From NCBI GenBank assembly GCA_947627905.1, contig CANQXX010000019.1, positions 1-40,088 of the forward strand: a stretch of 40,088 nt of DNA, given 5' to 3'. Both the position numbers and the translations under genes were made by a program. This DNA is from an uncultured Clostridia bacterium. GTDB taxonomy: Bacteria; Bacillota; Clostridia; Oscillospirales; Ruminococcaceae. Shown one piece after another: positions 7,577 to 15,871 of this stretch (the first letter of the stretch is position 1; each line of letters starts with the position of its first letter). The notes below the pieces were generated by a model. The model was not told the DNA's origin. It did not search any database and saw nothing but the letters and a program-made list of their open reading frames with translations.

Positions 7577-10003
7577 CTATGCGTTGATATTTGGAATATC
7601 AACGGCAGTACTGTTTTTCCTTTTTATGATCATAAATATGACCGTATAGACGATAAGTCCTGATATGCCTATGATCGAGGATACAGTTCCGATATCGCGC
7701 CACTTTGAATGATAAACGCATTTTATGGTGTGTTTTCCTGCCGGAACGGGTATAGCCTGAAAGCCGAAGTTTGCTTTTATGAGCGGAACTTCTTCGCCGT
7801 CTACATAAGCCGTAAATCCCTCGTCATATGCAACGCTAAAAAATACAAGCTCCGGCTCGGAAAAATCTGTTTCCGCGTTGTAGGAATCATCATCGGTATA
7901 GTAGCCGGAAACTGTCTTTTCAGCGCGTTTTGAACATTCCTCTGCAAATTCTTCATCGTCAATAGCATGAAGTTCTTCCTCCGGAACAGGGTCAAGGTAA
8001 TCCGAAACAGCGGATACATCTTCCACTGCCATAGCTTTCAGCATGAACTTTCCTCGTTCTTCTTTTTCAAGAGACATAAGTTCATCTTCGGAAATACAGT
8101 ATTCATAGCAGAAGCCCATGGGAATAAAATTCTTGTTCCTGTAATATTTAAAATTTCCGCCTGAGCATCGTAATTCATATTCATATTCATCATCCGAATT
8201 ATTGCTATTATCGCTGCTATTCAATACATCGTTTTCAATCATTTTTTCAATTATTTTTTCAGCATATTCATCATATACAGGCGTGGAAGCCGGCACATAT
8301 TCTAATCTTTCTTCGCATGACACAAGACATTGTAAAGGATAATAGTCGGGAATATCGCCGCTCATTATTCCCACAATGCCAAGATAGTCATTTACATATG
8401 GAGAAACAGTAGTATTAAAGGTATAAACCGCAGGGATATCCCATAAAAGAGTTATGTTTTTCATATAATCGTCTGTTAACAATCTGCCGCTGCCCGAAAT
8501 TTCTGTATTAAATTCTTTGGAATATGCGTTTTTGATCCGCTCCGGATAAGGTTCCTCTCCCATTCCGATCAGCAGGGTCGCTTCCGAAAAGGCAGCCGCG
8601 GCCGTGACCGTAAGCAGCAGGGCTTTGCCGGAGAAACTATCGTCCCTTTTCATTTTGTATATAATTATTGCCGTTATTGCCGCGCCTGCCAATGTACCTG
8701 CAAGCTCTGTCCATATCTGGACCTTGTTGTAATATACTTTGGATTGCCACCTTGTCAATTTTTCCATAGGGAATATTATGCAGAATATTATTGTTAAAAT
8801 GATCGCAGACGCCTGAATTATTATGCCGGCAGAAAAATATTTTGAATTGTTTTCAACAGCCACAGCCGTCATGACCGCCATTATCAGCGTGGGTGCAAAC
8901 ATCCATCTTGCGTAATACGTTGAACTTCCCAAGGAAAATATACTGTTAAGTATCGGCACCGCCGCAATTATTATGCAAAGCACCGTTAATTTTGTAAACC
9001 AGCTCTTTTTGTTTGCAAGTGCATATGCTATAACCCCCGACATTCCGAACAGGGGCAGATACATTCCCAATGAAGAAAATCTCGAACCGGCGGGATAAAA
9101 TCCTTTAAAATCCGGAAAAATATTAGTATATCCTTGTATGTCCGGCATTAAGAACATAGACTGAAAAATTCTTGCATATCTCCACGGAGTTTCATATAAA
9201 AGCATGTCCTTTATATTCCCGAACGGTTCACCAAGGCGGGGACTTGTTATGATATATGCTGCCGCAGGGATAAGCGCTATTCCGGAAGCCGCAAGTCCGA
9301 GCACTGTTTCCAGAGCAAGGCAGCAAAAATCTTTAATGTTTATACGGAAGTTTTCATCTGTAAGCCTTATCAGAAAATATATTATGATGAAAATGGCTTC
9401 CATACCGAATATGTAATAGTTAGTGAAAGCGCACAGCATTACCGAAAGCCCGAAAACGCCCCGCCGCTTATCAACAACGGCAGCTTCAAGCGCAGCAGGC
9501 ATAAGAGGGAAGAATGCCAGCGCGTCAAGGTAGTGATACAGAAAATTTGCCATGATATATCCCGAATATGCATACAAGACCGCACTCATGACCGCATAGC
9601 TTGGAGTACGGCAAAATCTTGAAGCGTATATGTATGCTGAAAGCGCACAAAAGCCGAATTTCAAAGCTATGACAAACGTAAAGGCGTAAATTATTGCTCC
9701 GTCAGGAAAAAGCATATATATAAAAGTAAACGGGCTGAAAAGGTTATAAAAAAGATATGCACTGAAAAAATCCAGACCTGTTCCTGCGTTGAAATCAAAC
9801 TGCGGCAGATCCATATTGGAAAGATGCTTTGTTATGTATATCGTAAACGGTATCTGCTGAACATTAAAGTCTCCGTAAAAATAAAACACCCCACCGTTGC
9901 GCATTATAAACGGCAGCGCCGTTATCAGGAACGGTGTCAGTCCCAACACAAACGCTAAAATATAATACTTTTTCTTTGATGATCCTTTTATTGAAAGTTC
10001 CAT
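7577..10003 (-). CDS. YfhO-family polytopic membrane protein, copy 2
   Basis: An 808-residue paralogue of copies 1 and 3 with the same plan: multi-helix membrane part, extracytoplasmic domain and one final helix. It is the longest because the variable segment carries about 25 extra residues, including a low-complexity Asn/Ser/Asp stretch (LNSSDNSNNSDDEYEYE). Its sequence is a chimera. The N-terminal part is encoded by 263 nt identical to copy 1 (9639-9901 against 7198-7460), and the next block by 363 nt identical to copy 3 (9237-9599 against 11611-11973). It starts 16 nt after copy 3 with GGAGGATGTT as ribosome binding site. The role is probably envelope polymer modification, as for copy 1; the substrate cannot be told. 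Confidence 0.88.
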   Translation of the reverse strand: MELSIKGSSKKKYYILAFVLGLTPFLITALPFIMRNGGVFYFYGDFNVQQIPFTIYITKHLSNMDLPQFDFNAGTGLDFFSAYLFYNLFSPFTFIYMLFPDGAIIYAFTFVIALKFGFCALSAYIYASRFCRTPSYAVMSAVLYAYSGYIMANFLYHYLDALAFFPLMPAALEAAVVDKRRGVFGLSVMLCAFTNYYIFGMEAIFIIIYFLIRLTDENFRINIKDFCCLALETVLGLAASGIALIPAAAYIITSPRLGEPFGNIKDMLLYETPWRYARIFQSMFLMPDIQGYTNIFPDFKGFYPAGSRFSSLGMYLPLFGMSGVIAYALANKKSWFTKLTVLCIIIAAVPILNSIFSLGSSTYYARWMFAPTLIMAVMTAVAVENNSKYFSAGIIIQASAIILTIIFCIIFPMEKLTRWQSKVYYNKVQIWTELAGTLAGAAITAIIIYKMKRDDSFSGKALLLTVTAAAAFSEATLLIGMGEEPYPERIKNAYSKEFNTEISGSGRLLTDDYMKNITLLWDIPAVYTFNTTVSPYVNDYLGIVGIMSGDIPDYYPLQCLVSCEERLEYVPASTPVYDEYAEKIIEKMIENDVLNSSDNSNNSDDEYEYELRCSGGNFKYYRNKNFIPMGFCYEYCISEDELMSLEKEERGKFMLKAMAVEDVSAVSDYLDPVPEEELHAIDDEEFAEECSKRAEKTVSGYYTDDDSYNAETDFSEPELVFFSVAYDEGFTAYVDGEEVPLIKANFGFQAIPVPAGKHTIKCVYHSKWRDIGTVSSIIGISGLIVYTVIFMIIKRKNSTAVDIPNINA

Positions 10004-10019
10004 AACATCCTCCGCAAAA

Positions 10020-12419
10020 TTATTCAGCCGTCTTTTTTCTTATTATACGGCATATCACGATATAAACCGTAAGACCAGCTATGCCTATGATCGAGGATAC
10101 AGTTCCGATATCGCGCCACTTTGAATGATAAACGCATTTTATGGTGTGTTTTCCTGCCGGAACAGGTATAGCCTGAAAGCCTAAATTTGCTTTTATGAGC
10201 GGAACTTCTTCGCCGTCAACATAAGCCGTAAAGCCCTCGTCATATGCAACGCTGAAAAATACAAGCTCCGGCTCGGAAAAATCCGTCTCAGCATTGTAGG
10301 AATCATCATCGGTATAGTAGCCGGAAACTGTCTTTTCGGCGCGTTTATCACATTCCTCCGCAAATTCTTCGTCATCAATAGCATGAAGTTCTTCCTCCGG
10401 AACAGGGTCAAGGTAATCCGAAACAGCGGATACATCTTCCACTGCCATAGCTTTCAGCATGAACTTTCCCCGTTCCTCTTCTTCAAGAGACATAAGTTCA
10501 TCTTCGGAAATACAGTATTCATAGCAGAAGCCCATGGGAATAAAATTCTTGTTTCTGAAATATGCCAGATCTCCGTCTAAGCGGCTAAATTCATATTTAT
10601 CTTTCAGCTTTAAATTATTAGTAAGACCTTCTTCAATATATTCGGCATTTCCGAACAATGACGGAGGCACATACATTACCAGTTCTTCCGCAGACATAAG
10701 GCATTGAGCAGAATGATTTTCCGGGATATCGTCATTCATTATTCCAACGGCGTCAAGATAATCGCTTACATATGGAGAAACGGCAGAATTGAATGTATAG
10801 ACCGAGGACACTCCCCACAGCAGATTTCTGTTTTCAATATTAGTATCCGTCGTAATTCTGCCGCCGTCTGAAATTTCAGCATGAAGTTCTTCCGGATAGC
10901 TGCTTGTAATTGCTTCCGGATAACGTTCCTCACCCATTCCAAACAGCAAAGTTGCTTCCGAAAAGGCGACCGCAGCCGTGACCGTCAGCAGCAGTGCTTT
11001 GCCGGAGAAGCTGTCATCCCTTTTCATTTTGTATATAATTACTGCCGTTATTGCCGCGCCTGCCAATGTGCCGGCAAGCTCTGTCCATATCTGGACATTG
11101 CTGTAATATGCTCCGGATTGCCACCTTGTCAATTTTTCTATAGGGAATATTATACAGAATATTATCGTTAAAATGACCGCAGACGCCTGAATTATTATGC
11201 CGGCAGAAAAATATTTTGAATTGTTTTCAACAGCCACAGCCGTCATGACCGACATTATCAGCGTGGGCGCAAACATCCACCGCGCGTAATATAAAGAGTT
11301 TCCGACTGAAAAAATACTGTTCAGTACAGGAATTGCCGCGATTATTATGCAAAGCACCGTTAATTTTGTGAGCCAGCTTTTTTTGTTTGCAAGTGCATAT
11401 GCTATAACTCCCGACATTCCGAAAAGGGGCAGGTACATTCCCATTGACGACCACCTTGAACCATATGGATAGTCGCCTTTGAAATCCGGGAAAATATTAG
11501 TGTATCCTTGTATGTCCGGCATTAAGAACAACGACTGAAAAATTCTTGCATACCGCCACGGTGTTTCATATAGAAGCATATCTTTTATATTCCCGAACGG
11601 TTCACTGAGACGGGGACTTGTTATGATATATGCTGCCGCAGGGATAAGCGCTATTCCGGAAGCCGCAAGTCCGAGCACTGTTTCCAGAGCAAGGCAGCAA
11701 AAATCTTTAATGTTTATACGGAAGTTTTCATCTGTAAGCCTTATCAGAAAATATATTATGATGAAAATGGCTTCCATACCGAATATGTAATAGTTAGTGA
11801 AAGCGCACAGCATTACCGAAAGCCCGAAAACGCCCCGCCGCTTATCAACAACGGCAGCTTCAAGCGCAGCAGGCATAAGAGGGAAGAATGCCAGCGCGTC
11901 AAGGTAGTGATACAGAAAATTTGCCATGATATATCCCGAATATGCATACAAGACCGCACTCATGACCGCATAGTTTGGAGTACGGCAAAACCTTGAAGCA
12001 TATGTATACGCCGAAAGAGCGCAGAAACCGAATTTCAAAGCTATGACAAACGTAAAGGCGTAAATTATTGCTCCGTCCGGGAAAAGCGCATATATGAACG
12101 TAAATGGACTGAAAAGATTATAGAAAAGATACGCACTGAAAAAATCCAGACCTGCTCCGGCGTTGAAATCGAACTGCGGCAGATCCATATTGGAAAGATG
12201 TTTTGCTATGTATATCGTAAAAGGCAGCTGCTGACTGTTAAAGTCACCGTAAAAATAAAATATTCCGCCGCTGCGAATTATGAATGACAGTGCCGTTATC
12301 AGAAACGGGAGTGCTCCGCACAAAAATGATATCAAATACCATTTTTTGCAAAATGGGGGGGCAACTATACACTTTGATCTGACAGGATCGTTATTTTTTT
12401 TATCGGATATGAAATTCAT
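10020..12419 (-). CDS. YfhO-family polytopic membrane protein, copy 3
   Basis: A 799-residue paralogue and the first of the three to be transcribed. It differs at the N terminus, which has an extra 20 or so cytoplasmic residues (MNFISDKKNNDPVRSK...) before the first helix. It reads FNSQQLPFTIYIAKHL where copies 1 and 2 read FNVQQIPFTIYITKHL. Residues around 140-280 are identical to copy 2 except for rare changes. The ATG overlaps the stop of the methyltransferase gene by 4 nt (ATGA), indicating translational coupling. The variable segment in the outer domain (about residues 490-620) is unlike both other copies. The family call is secure; individual functions are not known. Confidence 0.88.
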   Translation of the reverse strand: MNFISDKKNNDPVRSKCIVAPPFCKKWYLISFLCGALPFLITALSFIIRSGGIFYFYGDFNSQQLPFTIYIAKHLSNMDLPQFDFNAGAGLDFFSAYLFYNLFSPFTFIYALFPDGAIIYAFTFVIALKFGFCALSAYTYASRFCRTPNYAVMSAVLYAYSGYIMANFLYHYLDALAFFPLMPAALEAAVVDKRRGVFGLSVMLCAFTNYYIFGMEAIFIIIYFLIRLTDENFRINIKDFCCLALETVLGLAASGIALIPAAAYIITSPRLSEPFGNIKDMLLYETPWRYARIFQSLFLMPDIQGYTNIFPDFKGDYPYGSRWSSMGMYLPLFGMSGVIAYALANKKSWLTKLTVLCIIIAAIPVLNSIFSVGNSLYYARWMFAPTLIMSVMTAVAVENNSKYFSAGIIIQASAVILTIIFCIIFPIEKLTRWQSGAYYSNVQIWTELAGTLAGAAITAVIIYKMKRDDSFSGKALLLTVTAAVAFSEATLLFGMGEERYPEAITSSYPEELHAEISDGGRITTDTNIENRNLLWGVSSVYTFNSAVSPYVSDYLDAVGIMNDDIPENHSAQCLMSAEELVMYVPPSLFGNAEYIEEGLTNNLKLKDKYEFSRLDGDLAYFRNKNFIPMGFCYEYCISEDELMSLEEEERGKFMLKAMAVEDVSAVSDYLDPVPEEELHAIDDEEFAEECDKRAEKTVSGYYTDDDSYNAETDFSEPELVFFSVAYDEGFTAYVDGEEVPLIKANLGFQAIPVPAGKHTIKCVYHSKWRDIGTVSSIIGIAGLTVYIVICRIIRKKTAE

Positions 12420-13588
12420 ATTTTTCCTGCCTCTTTCAGAAGTTTGTAGAATGTCGGCTCAAAGGAAAATTCTTGCATGAGTTTTTCCGCTTCGGAAAGA
12501 TACATTTTTTTGTTTCCGGCGGAATTTTTTCGCCTGACCGCCCTGATAAGGATATTTTTGGGAGTGTGTTCAAAGTCGATAAATTCAAGCAGCTGCGTTT
12601 TATATCCGCAGTATTCAAGCAGGTTTGCCCTTATGGAATCTGTACAAAGTGCGGCGATCCTCTCCTTTACGATCCCGTATCTTGTAAGTATCTTGAAATT
12701 ATCCGTTTTCATCTGACCGTTCAGCTCATGCTGGCAGCAGGGCACGGAAAATATCATTTCTGCACCGCGCATTACAGCATTAAAAAGAGCATAGTCGGTA
12801 GCAGTATCGCAGGCATGGAGAGTTACGGCTATATCAAGTCTGCCCTGCATGGAAGCGCTGCCTATATCTCCTGTCTCGAACCTAAGCCCTTTATAGCCGT
12901 ATTTTTCCGCAGCGGCGCTGCATTTTTCTATAACGTCGGCTTTAAGGTCAAGACCGAGCATTTCCGTTTCTATGCCTTTTATTTCGGTAAAATAGTGGTA
13001 AAGCACAAATGTCAGGTAGGATTTGTCGCAGCCGAAATCCATTACTTTAAGCGGACTGACCGGCTCGCTCCGCTCCTTTACCGCATCGTCAACTATCTCT
13101 ACAAAGCGGTTTATCTGACGGAATTTATCGTACATAGGCTTTGCAATCTTTCCCTCTTTGGTGAATATTCCCATATCCACAAGAGCAGGAAAGGGCTTGT
13201 CCTCGGTGATGATATAATTTTTCTTCCTGTTATGAGGATTTTCTTTAGGAATATCCCCGTTTTGCGCATCAATTTGCCTTTTGCTGAAAAGCAGTTTTCC
13301 TTTTTTGGAAACGGAAAGGGAAAATTCCTTGGAATTTCCCCATACGTTCAACTGTGACCAGCCGGAGGAAAGAAGTCCGAGACACCTTTCAAGAGCGTTT
13401 TCCGGAGAAAGGTTTTCATGGAAAGCCTGTTTCCGGGTAAATTTTTCAAAAAGGTATCCCTTGTCTGTTCCTGCGGCTTTTATTTTAATAAATTCAGAAT
13501 TGGCGGGCGGCTTGCTTATAACTATCTTTGCAGGAGTATCCTCGAATATGGTTTCAAGGTATTTTCTGCACATTTCCGTATCTATCAT
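12416..13588 (-). CDS. Class I SAM-dependent methyltransferase (Methyltransf_32-like)
   Basis: A 390-residue cytosolic protein. Its N-terminal 150 residues are unrecognised to me. A Rossmann methyltransferase core follows, with motif I VMDFGCDKSYLTFVLYHY, an acidic residue at the end of strand 2 (MLGLDLKADVIEK), and a motif IV-like LDIAVTLHACDTATDYAL. The later block IFSVPCCQHELN is characteristic of the group that includes eukaryotic GSTCD and METTL25-like proteins. The motif I glycine pattern is reduced (GCDKS instead of GxGxG), as is usual in this family. The substrate is unknown; RNA is possible. It lies 42 nt after the SCP2 gene and overlaps YfhO copy 3 by 4 nt, so it is co-translated with a membrane protein. 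The ribosome binding site is AGGGGGCGG. Confidence 0.8.
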   Translation of the reverse strand: MIDTEMCRKYLETIFEDTPAKIVISKPPANSEFIKIKAAGTDKGYLFEKFTRKQAFHENLSPENALERCLGLLSSGWSQLNVWGNSKEFSLSVSKKGKLLFSKRQIDAQNGDIPKENPHNRKKNYIITEDKPFPALVDMGIFTKEGKIAKPMYDKFRQINRFVEIVDDAVKERSEPVSPLKVMDFGCDKSYLTFVLYHYFTEIKGIETEMLGLDLKADVIEKCSAAAEKYGYKGLRFETGDIGSASMQGRLDIAVTLHACDTATDYALFNAVMRGAEMIFSVPCCQHELNGQMKTDNFKILTRYGIVKERIAALCTDSIRANLLEYCGYKTQLLEFIDFEHTPKNILIRAVRRKNSAGNKKMYLSEAEKLMQEFSFEPTFYKLLKEAGKI

Positions 13589-13630
13589 AAGTATTCCGCC
13601 CCCTGCCTGTAAATTTTTACGCTGATGTTT

Positions 13631-13963
13631 TTATTTTCCCGATTTTTTTATAAGATCTCTCAGAACGAGCGCTTTGTCAAGATTGCCGTTTACTTTCAGT
13701 TTGCCGGTAAAATAGGCTTGTATCGGGTCGGTCTTTCCCTCGGCGATCTTTATGAAGTCCTTGGAATCGGCAGTAAGGAGCGCGTCGCGGTCATGATAAT
13801 CGTAAGGCTCAACTGAAAGTTTTCCGCCTTTAAATTCCGCATAGAAGGTTCCTGCGCCGTCGCCTGTCAGATCTATCTGCATTGCCATGTCTCCGCTGAT
13901 AACGGAAGTATCTGCTTTCATGAATATTTCCTTTAATTTTTCAAAATTTTCCTGAAAAGTCAT
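13631..13963 (-). CDS. SCP2 sterol-binding-domain protein
   Basis: A 110-residue stand-alone SCP2-fold protein. Typical features are an N-terminal helix (FQENFEKLKEIFMKA), the beta-sheet core with IDLTGDGAGTFYAEFKGGKL, the ALLTADSKDFIKIAEGKTDPIQAYFTGKLKVNG segment that is diagnostic for the family, and a C-terminal helix. These domains bind lipids or other hydrophobic ligands; single-domain bacterial versions have no assigned role. It is the first gene after a near-perfect promoter and probably heads the operon with the methyltransferase and the three YfhO genes. No signal peptide is present. Confidence 0.85.
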   Translation of the reverse strand: MTFQENFEKLKEIFMKADTSVISGDMAMQIDLTGDGAGTFYAEFKGGKLSVEPYDYHDRDALLTADSKDFIKIAEGKTDPIQAYFTGKLKVNGNLDKALVLRDLIKKSGK

Positions 13964-13996
13964 TTTTATGGTTCCTTTCTAACTAAATTATTAATT

Positions 13997-14025
13997 ATTA
14001 TACCATATTTATCTGTGAACGTCAA
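13997..14025 (-). promoter_or_regulatory. Sigma-A promoter of the SCP2-methyltransferase-YfhO operon
   Basis: On the minus strand, TTGACG (14020-14025), a 17-nt spacer and TATAAT (13997-14002) lie 34 nt before the SCP2 start. No terminator separates the five downstream genes, and their gaps are 42, -4, 16 and 11 nt. Confidence 0.9.
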
Positions 14026-14032
14026 GCGCAGG

Positions 14033-14068
14033 CAAAATAAAAGAGCGCAGTACAAACATACTGCGCTC
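14033..14068 (-). terminator. Terminator of ptsH
   Basis: A perfect 10-bp stem GAGCGCAGTA/TACTGCGCTC (14043-14052 with 14059-14068) has a 6-nt loop and is followed on the minus strand by TTTTATTTT. It lies 22 nt after the ptsH stop and just upstream of the next promoter. Confidence 0.92.
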
Positions 14069-14089
14069 AAAAAGTATCAAATATCGTTC

Positions 14090-14362
14090 TTATCTTGTTT
14101 CCTCAGCAAAACCGCTCTCAACAAGCTCGATGAGACCTGCAACAGCAGCTTCTTCATCTGCGCCGTCAGCGATAATCCTGATCTGTGTGCCGCCGACGAT
14201 GCCGAGAGAAAGGATACCGAGAAGTGACTTTGCATTTACGCGGCGCTCTTCCTTTTCGATCCAGATAGATGATTTAAATTCATTAGCCTTCTGGATAAAG
14301 AAAGTAGCGGGACGTGCGTGAAGACCGACCTGATTCTGAACCATTACATCTTTAACGAACAT
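14090..14362 (-). CDS. ptsH: Phosphocarrier protein HPr
   Basis: HPr relays phosphate from enzyme I to the sugar-specific PTS components in the cytosol, and in Firmicutes it also mediates carbon catabolite control. The 90 residues carry the active-site box VGLHARPAT with His15, and the regulatory Ser46 in AKSLLGILSLG, the target of HPr kinase. This makes it HPr rather than Crh, which lacks the His. I start at 14362 (MFVKDVMV), preceded by AGGAGAGAG; a longer in-frame opening 39 nt upstream has no ribosome binding site. It is monocistronic and unlinked to ptsI here. Confidence 0.95.
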   Translation of the reverse strand: MFVKDVMVQNQVGLHARPATFFIQKANEFKSSIWIEKEERRVNAKSLLGILSLGIVGGTQIRIIADGADEEAAVAGLIELVESGFAEETR

Positions 14363-14455
14363 AATACTCTCTCCTAACTCATTTCTTTGCTTCTTGTACA
14401 AAACGGAAAAACCCCGCTTTGTATTCCGAACTCTACGGAATTTATCTATGTTTAT

Positions 14456-14484
14456 ATTATAACCTGCATTTTGCCGATAGTCAA
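14456..14484 (-). promoter_or_regulatory. Sigma-A promoter of ptsH
   Basis: On the minus strand, TTGACT (14479-14484), a 17-nt spacer and TATAAT (14456-14461). It gives a leader of about 90 nt with a small hairpin (ATTCCG/CGGAAT). The rest of the 14485-14661 gap is A/T-rich and shows no clear terminator for trmD. Confidence 0.9.
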
Positions 14485-14661
14485 CGGCAATTTGTTACGA
14501 AAATGACTTTCGCTGTAATTTTCTGCTTTTTGAATTAATTATAGTGTACCAAACCGCTCCCATTTTGGTGATAATAACGAATTTTATAACCTATTACCAA
14601 CTTTCAACATAGTTTTATAGTGAATTTGCCCTAAATTTTTAACATTAAAAATAACTAAAGT

Positions 14662-15372
14662 TCATTTCAAGTCCATATTTTTATTTTCTTCATATTTTAA
14701 ATACATATCGGGACGTTTTTCTTTGGTTATTTTTATGGATTCTTCCTTGCGGAAATTTTCTATATTCTTGTGATGACCTGTCAGCAGGACATCAGGAACT
14801 TTTTCTCCCTCCCAGACTTCCGGACGGGTATAGTGGGGATATTCCAGCAGTCCGGAAAAGTGGCTTTCCTCGGTGAAGCATTCCTCCGCCGATAAAACGC
14901 CGTCACACATTCTGGAAACGGCGTCAGTAAGCACCATCGCAGGAAGCTCTCCGCCGGTAAGTACATAATCGCCTATGGAGATCTCTTCATCAACGATCTT
15001 GTCTATAACTCTCTGGTCAACGCCCTCGTAATGTCCGCAGATGATGAAGATATTTTCTTTTTTTGAAAGTTCAAGAGCTTTCTGCTGAGTAAAGACCGTT
15101 CCCTTTGGCGACATATAGATAGTATACGGCTTCTGCGGAAATTTTTCCGTTACCGCCAGAAAGCAGCGGTAAATAGGTTCTGCCTGCATGACCATTCCCA
15201 TTCCTCCGCCGTATGGGGTGTCGTCAACGCGGCGGTGCTTGTCAGTTGAATAGTCTCTTATCTGGTGGCAGTGGAGCTCTATTTTACCTGCTTTTCTTGC
15301 TCTTCCCACAATGCTTTCGTTAAGAACGGCTTCGCACATTTCCGGGAACAGCGTTGCAATATCAATCCTCAT
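14662..15372 (-). CDS. trmD: tRNA (guanine-37-N1)-methyltransferase
   Basis: TrmD methylates G37 next to the anticodon, preventing +1 frameshifts. It is a SPOUT-class dimer with a trefoil knot. The 236 residues contain the hallmark blocks MRIDIATLFPEM, DDTPYGGGMGMVMQ, CGHYEGVDQRV, the knot region EISIGDYVLTGGELPAM, and the C-terminal PHYTRPEVWEG. The start overlaps the rimM stop by 11 nt, so the two are translationally coupled, as usual. The common downstream partner rplS is absent, and the operon ends here. Confidence 0.98.
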   Translation of the reverse strand: MRIDIATLFPEMCEAVLNESIVGRARKAGKIELHCHQIRDYSTDKHRRVDDTPYGGGMGMVMQAEPIYRCFLAVTEKFPQKPYTIYMSPKGTVFTQQKALELSKKENIFIICGHYEGVDQRVIDKIVDEEISIGDYVLTGGELPAMVLTDAVSRMCDGVLSAEECFTEESHFSGLLEYPHYTRPEVWEGEKVPDVLLTGHHKNIENFRKEESIKITKEKRPDMYLKYEENKNMDLK

Positions 15373-15871
15373 CGAAAAGTCCCTCCGGAACGTGTATCTT
15401 CATTATCCCGCCCTCGATATCCGTTTCGATGACCACATCGGGGATAGCAGGTATAAGGCGTATTTTGCCGTCGGTATCCTTTATATGGTAAACATCGTTT
15501 GCGCCGGTAAAAGACACTTCGCAGAGCTTTCCGTAATCCCTGCCGTTGTCGTTGTCGATAACGGAAAGTCCGATAAGATCCTGAACGAAGTAGCAGCCCT
15601 CCTCAAGTTCCACGTCCTCTCTGTCCATATATAATATTTTATTCCGCAGGAGCTGTGCCTGTTCCACGGTGTCAACGCCTTTTATCTTCATTACTACCAC
15701 GTTTTTATGCGGGCGGGAACGTTCGATATCGACGGGAGTTTCTCCTTTGTCGAAATAGAGCGTGTCAAATTCGCACATAAATTCCTGCGAATCACACCAC
15801 GGCTCTACCCGGAACTCACCTTTCAGCCCCTGAACGGCAACTATTTTTCCTATTTCAAGATAACGTTTCAT
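15362..15871 (-). CDS. rimM: 16S rRNA processing protein RimM
   Basis: RimM binds S19 and helps mature the 3' (head) domain of the 30S subunit. The 169 residues show the N-terminal RimM domain (IGKIVAVQGLKGEFRVEPW, then LRNKILYMDREDVELEEG) and the C-terminal PRC-barrel (YFVQDLIGLSVID to IPAIPDVVIETDIEGGIMKIHVPEGLF). It overlaps the upstream TPR gene by 17 nt and trmD by 11 nt, so all three are tightly coupled. Confidence 0.96.
   Translation of the reverse strand: MKRYLEIGKIVAVQGLKGEFRVEPWCDSQEFMCEFDTLYFDKGETPVDIERSRPHKNVVVMKIKGVDTVEQAQLLRNKILYMDREDVELEEGCYFVQDLIGLSVIDNDNGRDYGKLCEVSFTGANDVYHIKDTDGKIRLIPAIPDVVIETDIEGGIMKIHVPEGLFDED

Noticed and set aside
5214-12419. YfhO triplet as an assembly duplication
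   Set aside because: Each copy has its own start region, variable segment, length and spacing, so they are three real genes. A small collapse or expansion within the identical tracts cannot be excluded.
12473-13357. 294-codon plus-strand frame antisense to the methyltransferase
   Set aside because: Phe/Tyr/Cys-rich nonsense composition opposite a gene with clear motifs.
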